A DNA stretch of 62,797 nucleotides from PALSA-612 sp046729255 (GTDB lineage: Bacteria; Actinomycetota; Thermoleophilia; Gaiellales; Gaiellaceae). The stretch spans positions 1-62,797 of the forward strand of contig JBKPGF010000031.1 of assembly GCA_046729255.1 (NCBI GenBank), read 5' to 3'. Position numbers and translations under genes: made by a program. Below the pieces are notes generated by a model. It ran no database searches, was not told where the DNA came from, and saw nothing but the letters and a program-made list of their open reading frames with translations. Positions 34,032 through 41,915 of the stretch are shown one piece after another (the stretch's first letter is position 1; the number at the start of each line of letters is the position of its first letter).

Positions 34032-35459
34032 CTAGAGCTGCAGCACGACCACGCGCTCCTCGGTCATCTCCCTGACCGTGTAGGCAGGCCCCTCGCGCGT
34101 CGTGCCGGAGTCCTTGACGCCGCCGTACGGCATCTGGTCTGCGCGGAACGTCGGCGCCTCGTTGACCGTGACCCCGCCGAACTCGAGGCGCTGCGCCGCA
34201 TCGAGCGCACGCCGGACATCGGTCGTGAAGATCCCGGCCTGGAGGCCGTAGCGCGTCCCGTTGGCAAGCTCGATCGCCTCGTCGAACAAGTCGTAGGCCG
34301 ACACGGTCACGACCGGTCCAAAGACCTCCTCGCACGACACCTTGGCGTCGCCCGGAGCGCCCGCGATCACCGTCGGCTTGATGACCGAGCCTTCCGCGTC
34401 GCCGCCTGCGAGCACTTCGGCGCCGAGCGTCCGCGCCTCCTCGATCCACTCGAGAATCCGGTGGTGAGCGTCGTCGTCGATCACGGGCCCGACGTCAGTG
34501 TCTTCGTCGGCCGGGTCACCGGCCTGCAGCGCCTCGACCCGTGGGAGGAAGCGCTCGAGGAAGCCGTCGTACGCGTCGCGCTGGACGTAGATCCGCTGAA
34601 CCGAGATGCAGCTCTGTCCCGCGAACGAGAAGCCGTTTGCAGCCAGCTTCGTCGCCGCCTCGTCGAGGTCGGCGTCGGCCTCCACGATCACGGGGGTCGC
34701 GTTGCCGAGCTCGAGGGCGACCTTCTTCCTCGCCGCGCGCTCGCGGAGCGCCCAGCCGACACCCGAGGAGCCGGTGAACGTGATGACCTTCACCCGCTCG
34801 TCCTCGACGAGGACGTCGCCGATCTCCGGCGCCGGGCCCGTGAGCACGTTCAGCCACCCGGGGGGCAGGCCGGCTTCCTGCTCGAGCTCGGCGAGGAGGA
34901 GCGCCGAGAGCGGAGTCTGCGATGCGGGCTTGAGGACGACGGCGCACCCGGCCGCCAGCGCCGGGGCGATCTTGTGCGCGACGAGGTTGAGCGGGAAGTT
35001 GAACGGCGAGATCGCGCCCACCACGCCGATCGGCCGGCGCAACGTGAACGCGAGCTTGCCCTCGCCGGCCTGGGATGCATCCATCGGCACCATGTCGCCC
35101 GCGAGCTTCCGGGCCTCGACGGCCGCGAACGTGTACGTCGACATCGCGCGCGCAGCCTCCACGCGCGCCGCTTTCATCGGCTTGCCCGCCTCCGCGGAGA
35201 TGGTCTGGGCGACTTCGTCGTGCCGCTTCCCCAGATAGCCGGCTACGCGGACGAGGATCTCTGCCCGCTTGTGTGCCGGCAGCGGATCGGCCATCGCCCG
35301 CTCGGCTGCCTCGACGGCACGTCGCGCGTCCTCGGGGCCCGCCTTCGGCACCCGCGCCACGACCTCGTTCGAATATGGAGACCGCACCTCGATCCACTCG
35401 CCCGTCTCGATCCAGTCGCCGTCGACGAGCAGTTTGCGCTCGGTGACCGTGGTCGCCAC
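34032..35459 (-). CDS. NAD(P)-dependent aldehyde dehydrogenase
   Basis: The 475-residue ALDH-superfamily enzyme has the nucleotide-binding GSSGVGWALRERAA segment, the catalytic-Glu region VALELGNATPVIV, the catalytic Cys in FAGQSCISVQRIYV, and CEEVFGPVVTVSAYD plus PYGGVKDSGTTREGP near the C-terminus. It resembles lactaldehyde or non-phosphorylating glyceraldehyde-3-phosphate dehydrogenases, but the substrate is open. The GTG at 35459 is chosen because the family N-terminus begins there and TACACT lies six bases upstream. Longer frames run into the divergent thiolase region. Confidence 0.9.
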   Translation of the reverse strand: MATTVTERKLLVDGDWIETGEWIEVRSPYSNEVVARVPKAGPEDARRAVEAAERAMADPLPAHKRAEILVRVAGYLGKRHDEVAQTISAEAGKPMKAARVEAARAMSTYTFAAVEARKLAGDMVPMDASQAGEGKLAFTLRRPIGVVGAISPFNFPLNLVAHKIAPALAAGCAVVLKPASQTPLSALLLAELEQEAGLPPGWLNVLTGPAPEIGDVLVEDERVKVITFTGSSGVGWALRERAARKKVALELGNATPVIVEADADLDEAATKLAANGFSFAGQSCISVQRIYVQRDAYDGFLERFLPRVEALQAGDPADEDTDVGPVIDDDAHHRILEWIEEARTLGAEVLAGGDAEGSVIKPTVIAGAPGDAKVSCEEVFGPVVTVSAYDLFDEAIELANGTRYGLQAGIFTTDVRRALDAAQRLEFGGVTVNEAPTFRADQMPYGGVKDSGTTREGPAYTVREMTEERVVVLQL

Positions 35460-35465
35460 GAACGC

Positions 35466-35471
35466 AGTGTA
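35466..35471 (-). promoter_or_regulatory. -10 box for the aldehyde dehydrogenase gene
   Basis: TACACT on the minus strand lies six bases before the GTG at 35459. Confidence 0.55.
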
Positions 35472-35489
35472 GATGGGACACTTTCGACC

Positions 35490-35613
35490 ATGGACGTGCC
35501 GGACGTCCGCTACGCCCGGAGCGGTGGAGTCGCGATCGCGTAGGGTGGTCGGCGACGGCGGAGAGCACGAGCTGAAAGGCGTCCCGGGCTCATGGCGGCT
35601 GTACGCTGTTTCC
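35490..35613 (+). pseudogene. Fossil of an alpha/beta-hydrolase-adenylate cyclase gene
   Basis: The ATG at 35490 opens MDVPDVRYARSGGVAIA then TAG. This is the typical N-terminus of cyclase fusion proteins (…RYARSGDVNIAYQVVGDG…). If two bases are restored after GCGTA the frame would continue YQVVGDG, and the sequence then jumps in the next frame to EHELKGVPGSWRLYAV, the usual C-terminus of the cyclase domain. Thus only the two ends of a roughly 1.3-kb gene remain, joined by a large internal deletion. The remnant overlaps the thiolase promoter. Confidence 0.6.
35602..35607 (+). promoter_or_regulatory. -10 box for the thiolase gene
   Basis: TACGCT lies six bases before the ATG at 35614, inside the C-terminal codons of the cyclase remnant (LYAV), so the promoter seems to have been formed from the decayed gene. 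Confidence 0.45.
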
Positions 35614-36780
35614 ATGCCTGACGCCCTCATAGTCGACGCCGTCCGCAGCCCCATCGGCAGGAGGAACGGGACGCTCGCCAGCGTCCGTGCCGACGAGCTC
35701 GCCGGACAGGTGCTGAACGGGCTCGTCGACCGCGTCGGCATCGAGACGGGGGAGATCGAGGACGTCCAGATGGGCTGCGTCAGCCAGGTCGGAGAGCAGG
35801 CGCTCAACGTCGGCCGCGTGGCGCTGCTCGTGGCCGGCTGGCCGGAGACGGTGTGTGCCGCGACGACGGATCGCCAGTGCGGCTCGTCCATGCAGGCCGC
35901 GTTCAACGCTGCGGCTGCGATTCAAGCAGGGCATCTCGACGTCACCGTCGCCGCGGGCGTCGAGAACATGTCTCGTGTCCCGATGGGCTCGAATCTCGGC
36001 CCCGACGGCTTTGCCGGCTTCTCCGAGAAGCTCTTCGAACGCTGGGAGATCGTTCCCCAGGGCATCTCTGCAGAGGTGCTGGCGGACGAGTGGAATCTCT
36101 CGCGCGAGGCGCTCGACGAGTACTCCTACGAGTCGCACCAACGGGCCATCAGGGCGATCGACGAAGGGCGCTTCGAGCGTGAGATCGTGCCGATCGAGGT
36201 CTCGAATCCCCACGTGGGCACGCTGTTCGCCGTCGACGAGACACCTCGCCGCGACACCTCACCTGAGAAGCTCGCTGCGCTGGCACCCGCGTTCAAGGCC
36301 GACGGAGTGGTCACCGCGGGCAGCTCGAGCCAGATCTGTGACGGAGCGGCGGCGATGCTCGTCGTCTCCGAAGACGCCGCCTCCAAGCTCGACCTCGAGC
36401 CGCGCGGGCGCTTCGTCTCGTTCGGTCTCGCCGGCGTCGACCCCTATCGGATGCTGCACGGCAATCCGCAGGCGTGTGAGCGGGCGCTGGCGAAGGCAGG
36501 CCTGGGTTGGGACGACATGGCCGTGATCGAGGTCAACGAGGCGTTCGCCTCCGTCGTGCTCCAGTTCCTTGCCGACACGGGCCTCGAGGAGCGGTGGCAG
36601 GCGGCTGACGTCAACCCGAACGGCGGCGGGATCTCGCTCGGCCATCCGCTCGGCGCGACCGGCGCGCGGATCACGGCGACGCTGCTCTCGGAGCTCGAGC
36701 GACGCGAGGCCCGGTACGGCATCGCGACGATGTGCATCGGCCAGGGTCAGGCCATCGCGGGCGTCATCGAGAGGCTTTAG
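35614..36780 (+). CDS. Acetyl-CoA acyltransferase (thiolase)
   Basis: The 388-residue thiolase cleaves 3-ketoacyl-CoA or condenses acetyl-CoA. Its nucleophile is Cys89 in TDRQCGSSMQAAF. The catalytic His lies in GGGISLGHPLGATGAR, the NEAFAS motif is present, and the second Cys is in TMCIGQGQ. It cannot be assigned to degradative or biosynthetic type from sequence alone. The open frame extends upstream, but that part is the cyclase remnant. The start at 35614 fits MPDALIVDAVRSPIG and the -10 spacing. Confidence 0.93.
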   Translation: MPDALIVDAVRSPIGRRNGTLASVRADELAGQVLNGLVDRVGIETGEIEDVQMGCVSQVGEQALNVGRVALLVAGWPETVCAATTDRQCGSSMQAAFNAAAAIQAGHLDVTVAAGVENMSRVPMGSNLGPDGFAGFSEKLFERWEIVPQGISAEVLADEWNLSREALDEYSYESHQRAIRAIDEGRFEREIVPIEVSNPHVGTLFAVDETPRRDTSPEKLAALAPAFKADGVVTAGSSSQICDGAAAMLVVSEDAASKLDLEPRGRFVSFGLAGVDPYRMLHGNPQACERALAKAGLGWDDMAVIEVNEAFASVVLQFLADTGLEERWQAADVNPNGGGISLGHPLGATGARITATLLSELERREARYGIATMCIGQGQAIAGVIERL

Positions 36781-36838
36781 CTACATCCCGAAGAAGCCGA
36801 TGGGTACTCCGATGCTCCGCATGCCCCTCAACTTCGTT

Positions 36839-36858
36839 CGCCCGCTGCCGCGCGGGCG
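36839..36858. repeat. Weak G+C hairpin between convergent genes
   Basis: CGCCCGC and GCGGGCG can pair around a six-base loop near 36839-36858, between the thiolase stop (36780) and the antiporter stop (36883). Without a T-run it is at best a weak bidirectional terminator. Confidence 0.3.
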
Positions 36859-36882
36859 GCTCGCGCTTCTCCACGGCCCCCG

Positions 36883-38307
36883 CTAGCGGCGCGAACGAAA
36901 AAGGTTGTCGAGCCGCTCGACGTCGCCGACGTCGACGACGAGTTCGAGCTCGTCGCCTGCCTCGACGACCGTTTCGCCGCGGGCCGGCAGGAGGTTGCCG
37001 TCCCTGATCACGGCGCGCACCCAAGTTCGCTCCCCTAGGGGAAGCTCGCGCAGCGTGCGTCCCGCGGCTGACGAGCCGACATCCACGACGCGGAGAACGA
37101 TCCCTCCGGGATCGGTGTCGCGCATGGGGATGCCGAGACGGGAGGCGACGTACGGGATACTCGTTCCCTGGACGAGTACGGAGAACGCGACGACAACGAA
37201 GATCAGGTCGTAGACGCGTTCGCCGTCTGCGACTCCGTCGAGCAGTGCGAGTGTTCCTAGCACGATCGGCACCGCCCCTCTGAGGCCTCCCCACATCACG
37301 AAGAGACGCTCTCCCCAGCGGAGCCTCATTGGCAGGGACAGCAGTCCGACCACCAAGGGCCGGGCGACGAAGGCGAGCACGAGGGCGAGCAGCAGGCCGT
37401 CGAGCCACACGCTGTTGTCGTCGAAGTCGCCGAGCGAGATCGTCAGGCCCAGCACGGCAAACACGGCGATCTCGGCGAGGTTGGCGAGCGATTTGTGGAA
37501 GCGCTCGATCTCCCCCTTGTACGGGGCACGGACGTCCCCGAAGAGCACCCCCGCGACGAACACGGCGAGGAAGCCCGAGCCGTGCGCGACGGTCGTGATG
37601 CCGTAGAGGACGCCGGCGAACGCGAGCGCAAGAATCGGATAGAGCGTCTCGTTCGCAAGGTCGATCCGACGCATGGCCTCTCGAAGCGCGATCGCACCGA
37701 GGACGCCGAGAACGAGGCCGACTGCCATCGACGAGACGAAATCGAACGCCGCCGGCGAGAAAGCCGCATCGTCGTCCGTCGCGTACTCGAGAGCGCCGAT
37801 CATCAACGAGATCGCGACGGGGTCATTGACCCCGGACTCGCCCAGAAGGGTGGTCCCGGTACGGCCTCGAATCTCCTTACGGCCGAGCACCGAGAACATC
37901 ACGGCGGGGTCCGTGGGCGCCAGCGCCGCCCCGAGGACTGCTGCGATCGTCCAGCTGACGTCGAGCACGGCGTGTGCAAACAGCGCGACGAGCAGCCCAG
38001 TACCAAAGGTGCCGACGACGCCGAGGATCGTGATCTCGGGCCACGAACGACGGAAGCGACGCCAGCCGACGTCCATACCGCCCTCGAAGAGGATGACGAT
38101 GAGGGCAACGACGCCGATGCGCGACGCCGTCTCAATTGACACGACCGAGAGGCCAGGGAAGACGTCCGTGGCGACGGCGGTGACGATCAAGAAGATGGCG
38201 GGCCCGGGAATGGGGAACCACGCACTGACCTTGCTGGTCGCCACGGCGACGAACAGCCCACCCGCGACGATGAGCACGACGGCCCCGAAGTCGAGAATCT
38301 CGGACAT
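36883..38307 (-). CDS. CPA1-type cation/proton antiporter with TrkA-C domain
   Basis: A 474-residue protein with about twelve membrane segments (FGAVVLIVAGGLFVAVATSK onward), the exchanger-core signatures FEGGMDVGWRRFRRSWPEI, GAALAPTDPAVMFSVL and GESGVNDPVAISLMIGALEY (NDP ion-binding site), and a cytoplasmic C-terminal RCK/TrkA-C module (DPGGIVLRVVDVGSSAAG... VEAGDELELVVDVGDVERL). This layout resembles K+/H+ antiporters of the NhaP2/CvrA type. The ATG at 38307 follows a GAGACT element and is divergent from the enolase-superfamily gene. Confidence 0.9.
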   Translation of the reverse strand: MSEILDFGAVVLIVAGGLFVAVATSKVSAWFPIPGPAIFLIVTAVATDVFPGLSVVSIETASRIGVVALIVILFEGGMDVGWRRFRRSWPEITILGVVGTFGTGLLVALFAHAVLDVSWTIAAVLGAALAPTDPAVMFSVLGRKEIRGRTGTTLLGESGVNDPVAISLMIGALEYATDDDAAFSPAAFDFVSSMAVGLVLGVLGAIALREAMRRIDLANETLYPILALAFAGVLYGITTVAHGSGFLAVFVAGVLFGDVRAPYKGEIERFHKSLANLAEIAVFAVLGLTISLGDFDDNSVWLDGLLLALVLAFVARPLVVGLLSLPMRLRWGERLFVMWGGLRGAVPIVLGTLALLDGVADGERVYDLIFVVVAFSVLVQGTSIPYVASRLGIPMRDTDPGGIVLRVVDVGSSAAGRTLRELPLGERTWVRAVIRDGNLLPARGETVVEAGDELELVVDVGDVERLDNLFRSRR

Positions 38308-38331
38308 CGCGCCGGTAGTCTCGCAACCCGA

Positions 38332-39381
38332 GTGTCGACCTATCGTGCGATCGCCGATCTAACGCTCGAGATCGAGGGCTACGAGCTCGAGGGCTTTCAG
38401 CGCCCCGTGTCGAGCGGCTTCGTCCGCCACACGACCGTGGTGCGCCTGCGCGGACGTGGGGAGGAGGGCGTCGGCGAGGACGTCACGTACGACACTGCCG
38501 AGCACGAGCGGCTTCAGGCCGGAGGCGAAGCACACGACCTCTCCGGCACGTACACGCTCGACTCGTACTCCCAGCGCGTCGGTGGGCTCGACCTGTTCCC
38601 GGACGGCGCGCCGGAGCACGACGGCTACCGGCTGTACCGGCGATGGGGGTTCGAGAGCGCTGCCCTCGACCTCGCGCTGCGGCAGGCCGGCCTGTCGCTG
38701 GCATCGGCTCTCGACCGGACGCCGGCGCCCGTGCGCTTCGTCGTCTCACGGCGGTTGCCGAAGCCGCCGAGTGCGGAGCCGCTGCGCACGATCCTCGATC
38801 CGTACCCGGAGACGCGGTTCAAGCTCGATCCCACGAGCGACTGGACCGAGGCCGTGGTCGCTGACCTTGCCGAGCTCGACGCCGTCGAGATCCTCGACCT
38901 CAAGGGCGCCTATCGGGGGACGCCCGTCGACCAGCCACCCGATCCACACCTCTACGGGCTCGTCGCCGAGGCATTCCCTGACGCGGTGCTCGAAGACCCG
39001 GATCTCGTCGACCCGGCCTGTGCCGAGGTCCTCGCTCCGCATCACGAGCGCGTTAGCTGGGACGCCGTCATCCACTCCGTGGCCGATATCGAGGCGTTGC
39101 CGTTCTCGCCCCGCTGGCTGAACATCAAGCCGTCGCGATTCGGCAGCTGCTCCGCGCTCTTCGACACGTATGACTACTGCCTGGCCGCGGGGATCACGAT
39201 GTACGGAGGAGGCCAGTTCGAGCTGTCCGTCGGGCGGAACCACATCCAGGCTCTCGCGTCGCTCTTCCACCCGGATGGGCCGAACGACGTCGCCCCGCTG
39301 GGGTACGACGGCCCAGAGCTGGAGCCGGGGACGCCCGCGAGCCCACTGCCGCCCAGCGGCTCTACGAAAGGCTTTGCCTAG
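38332..39381 (+). CDS. Enolase-superfamily (muconate/mandelate-like) protein
   Basis: The 349-residue protein appears to be a distant enolase-superfamily member: an N-terminal capping domain (LTLEIEGYELEGFQRPVSSG), then barrel segments FRF-like TRFKLDPTSDW, EILDLKGAYRG, AVLEDPDLVD, WLNIKPSRFGS and MYGGGQFELSVGRNHIQALA. The usual KxK and the three acidic metal ligands are only partly visible, so catalysis and substrate are uncertain. The start is GTG 38332, ten bases after TAGTCT. It is divergent from the antiporter gene. Confidence 0.7.
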   Translation: MSTYRAIADLTLEIEGYELEGFQRPVSSGFVRHTTVVRLRGRGEEGVGEDVTYDTAEHERLQAGGEAHDLSGTYTLDSYSQRVGGLDLFPDGAPEHDGYRLYRRWGFESAALDLALRQAGLSLASALDRTPAPVRFVVSRRLPKPPSAEPLRTILDPYPETRFKLDPTSDWTEAVVADLAELDAVEILDLKGAYRGTPVDQPPDPHLYGLVAEAFPDAVLEDPDLVDPACAEVLAPHHERVSWDAVIHSVADIEALPFSPRWLNIKPSRFGSCSALFDTYDYCLAAGITMYGGGQFELSVGRNHIQALASLFHPDGPNDVAPLGYDGPELEPGTPASPLPPSGSTKGFA

Positions 39382-39432
39382 GGTCGCGTTGCGCACGAGC
39401 TCGCGCGGGCGTACGGTGTAAGGCGCTCCGGA

Positions 39433-40611
39433 ATGTACGTCCACCGTAGATTCGACCCCAACGATCGGTTCCGGGAGCGGCGCCATCGGGCGCGTAGACG
39501 CAAGCGGCTGCGCCGCGCTGCGCTCGCCGGTGCGTTGCTCGCGGTGGCGGCCGGCATCGTGCTGGGCGCGTCGTACTTCACCGGCGAGGACACGACCGTG
39601 AACGAGGCGAAGCGGGTCGTGCTGAAGACGAAGACGGTCTCGAAGCCGCGGGTGCCACCCGAGATCCGGGGCGTGCACATGACGATGGGCCTCGCGTCGG
39701 TCGAAGGCAAGCTCAGTGAGTACCTCGCCCTCCGGGGATACGGCCTCAACACGCTCGAGCTCGACGTGAAAGACGAGAACGGCTCCATCGGGTTCACGTC
39801 CCCGAACCTTCCGAAAATGGCAACCGACATCGGTGCGGCCGGTCTCCACTACGACGGTCACGCGGCGGCCCGCGCTGCCGAGGAAGCGGGTGTCTACCTG
39901 GTCGGCCGGGTCGTCGTGTTCGCCGACCCGACTCTGGGGCCCGCCCGGACCGAGCTCGCGTTGCAGTGGCCCGACGGGACGGCCTGGCGGGATCCGGCCG
40001 GCCTCGCCTGGCTGAACCCATACGACAGGCGCGTGTGGCGGTACGTCGTGGAGGTCGCCGCTGCCGCCGCCAAGGTGGGGTTCGACGAGATCCAGTTCGA
40101 CTACGTCCGCTTCCCGAGTGACGGCGACATCGGATCGATCGTCTACCCGATGAGCCGACGCGAGCCGAAAGAGCGGACGATCGAGCGCTTTCTGGCGTAC
40201 GCGAGCCGCCGGCTGAAGCCTCTCGGCGTGCGCGTGTCGGCCGACCTCTTCGGGCTTGCGGCGACGCGGGACCTCGGCGTGGGACAGTCGCCGAAGCGGC
40301 TCGGCCGCCACCTCGATGCGATCTACCCCATGGTCTATCCATCGCACTACGTGCAGGGCGAGTACCACCTGACGGATCCCGAGGCTTTCCCTGGCCGGAC
40401 CGTCGCCGCGTCGATCGCCGACTACCAGAAGGCGACGCGCGGCACGGACGTCCGCATCGTTCCCTGGCTCCAGGACTTCTCTCTGAGCCGCACGTACGGG
40501 CTGGACGAGGTCACCGACCAGGTGGATGCGGCCAGGAGTGCGAAGGCGGGCGGATTCATGCTCTGGAATCCGCTCGGCGTGTATACGCAGGAAGCTCTTT
40601 CCTCACGGTGA
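39433..40611 (+). CDS. Membrane-anchored DUF4015 putative glycoside hydrolase
   Basis: The 392-residue protein has a basic N-terminus and one membrane segment (ALAGALLAVAAGIVLGASYF, residues about 30-50), followed by a TIM-barrel domain of the DUF4015 family: RGVHMTMGLASVEGKLSEYL, NTLELDVKDENGSIGF, GFDEIQFDYVRFPSDGD, VSADLFGLAATRDLGVGQ, LDAIYPMVYPSHYVQGEY and GFMLWNPLGVYT. Such proteins are thought to act on extracellular glycans, but no substrate is proved. The catalytic Asp/Glu are probably in EIQFDYVRF and YPMVYPS neighbourhood. The start is ATG 39433. Confidence 0.82.
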   Translation: MYVHRRFDPNDRFRERRHRARRRKRLRRAALAGALLAVAAGIVLGASYFTGEDTTVNEAKRVVLKTKTVSKPRVPPEIRGVHMTMGLASVEGKLSEYLALRGYGLNTLELDVKDENGSIGFTSPNLPKMATDIGAAGLHYDGHAAARAAEEAGVYLVGRVVVFADPTLGPARTELALQWPDGTAWRDPAGLAWLNPYDRRVWRYVVEVAAAAAKVGFDEIQFDYVRFPSDGDIGSIVYPMSRREPKERTIERFLAYASRRLKPLGVRVSADLFGLAATRDLGVGQSPKRLGRHLDAIYPMVYPSHYVQGEYHLTDPEAFPGRTVAASIADYQKATRGTDVRIVPWLQDFSLSRTYGLDEVTDQVDAARSAKAGGFMLWNPLGVYTQEALSSR

Positions 40612-40697
40612 TACGGCTTCTCGAGCAACTGGGGTTCACACCTTCCTTACACGCTGATCAACCTCGGCACACTCTGTACGGCGATACTTCAGGACGA

Positions 40698-41192
40698 ATG
40701 CGGAAGGTCGCTGCCGCCTGCCTGCTGTTGCTCGCGCTCGTTGCCGTCGCCGGCTCCTCGCAGGCACGGCCCGTGGCGCAGGACGACGGCTGCCTCGTCG
40801 TCACCGCCGGTCGAGGCGTTGTTTCCATCAACGCGAAGGGCTTTCTTCTCGGCCGCTTCGACGAGGGAACGCTCGACATCGAGGACCCGCTGGAGAGTGA
40901 CGGCAACGTTCGCGTCACCGGCTTCGACAAGAAGCGGTTCCTGACCGACACGAAGACGCGCTACATCGGCGCTTTTGTCCGCTTCCGGGCGAGCGGGCTG
41001 TTCAAGGTTCGCATCGAAGCGTTGGGCATGGACTTCAGTCTGGCCGGGAAGGGCACCGCGACGGTCAGTTCCGACGGGTTCCTCGACGCCGGCCACTACT
41101 CGACCGACGCACAGAGCTTCTGCGAGACCCGTTTCCAGCAGATGCCGGATCTCCCGCGCAAGATCGTCATCGCGGAGCAGACAGCCTCGTAG
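40698..41192 (+). CDS. Secreted hypothetical protein upstream of a two-component system
   Basis: The 164-residue protein has a signal peptide (MRKVAAACLLLLALVAVAGS, cleavage near SSQARP) and a beta-rich mature part with repeats of RGVVSINAKGFLLGRFDEG and KGTATVSSDGFLDAGHYSTD type. A single Cys pair (DDGCLVV and SFCETRF) could form a disulfide. No family recognised. The gene ends 14 bases before the response regulator gene, so it may belong to the same operon and be a sensor-linked secreted factor. Confidence 0.72.
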   Translation: MRKVAAACLLLLALVAVAGSSQARPVAQDDGCLVVTAGRGVVSINAKGFLLGRFDEGTLDIEDPLESDGNVRVTGFDKKRFLTDTKTRYIGAFVRFRASGLFKVRIEALGMDFSLAGKGTATVSSDGFLDAGHYSTDAQSFCETRFQQMPDLPRKIVIAEQTAS

Positions 41193-41205
41193 GCATCCTC
41201 TGACC

Positions 41206-41910
41206 ATGGCGGCGAACTCCGCTCCCATCCTGGTCGTGGAGGACGAGAGCTCGATCGCGTCCTTCGTCGCGCTCTATCTCAAGAACGCTGGCTACGGTGT
41301 CCGCACGGCGGCTACCGGGAACGAGGCGCTCGAGGCGATGGAGGGAGACTCGCCGGCGCTCATCGTGCTCGACCTGATGCTGCCGGACATCGACGGCATC
41401 GAGGTCTGTCGCCGGATCCGCGCGAGCTCCGACGTCCCGATCCTCATGCTTACGGCGCGGGACGAGGACGTCGACAAGATCATCGGTCTCGAGGTCGGCG
41501 CCGACGACTACATGACGAAGCCGTTCAATCCTCGCGAGCTCGTCGCGCGCGTGAAGTCGATCCTCCGCCGGGCGACGCCCGAGCGGCGCATTCCCGAGAG
41601 CGCCGTCATCCGGCACGGCGACCTCACAGTCGACGCCGGCCGGCGTGAGGTCCACGTCGGGGACGAGGAGATCCAGCTCGCGCCGAAGGAGTTCGATCTG
41701 CTCTGGGAGCTGCTCGATCACCGGGGGCTGGTGCTCACCCGCGACCAGCTGCTCGAGCGCGTGTGGGGCTACACGTTCGCCGGCGACACGCGTACCGTGG
41801 ACGTCCACGTGCGCCAGATCCGTCGCAAGCTGGGTGACGCGTCACCGGTCGTCACCGTGTGGGGCGTGGGGTACAAGGTGTCGCCGGCTAAGGACGCCGC
41901 CGCGAGCTAG
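41206..41910 (+). CDS. OmpR-family response regulator
   Basis: The 234-residue protein has a canonical receiver (LVVEDESS acidic pair, phospho-acceptor Asp in LIVLDLMLPDIDG, Thr in LMLTARDED, Lys in MTKPFNPREL) and a winged-helix DNA-binding domain (APKEFDLLWELLDHRGLVLT, RTVDVHVRQIRRKLGD, VWGVGYKV). It resembles RegX3/MtrA types but cannot be placed more closely. The histidine kinase follows after five bases, so they form a matched pair. Confidence 0.94.
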   Translation: MAANSAPILVVEDESSIASFVALYLKNAGYGVRTAATGNEALEAMEGDSPALIVLDLMLPDIDGIEVCRRIRASSDVPILMLTARDEDVDKIIGLEVGADDYMTKPFNPRELVARVKSILRRATPERRIPESAVIRHGDLTVDAGRREVHVGDEEIQLAPKEFDLLWELLDHRGLVLTRDQLLERVWGYTFAGDTRTVDVHVRQIRRKLGDASPVVTVWGVGYKVSPAKDAAAS

Positions 41911-41915
41911 CCCGC

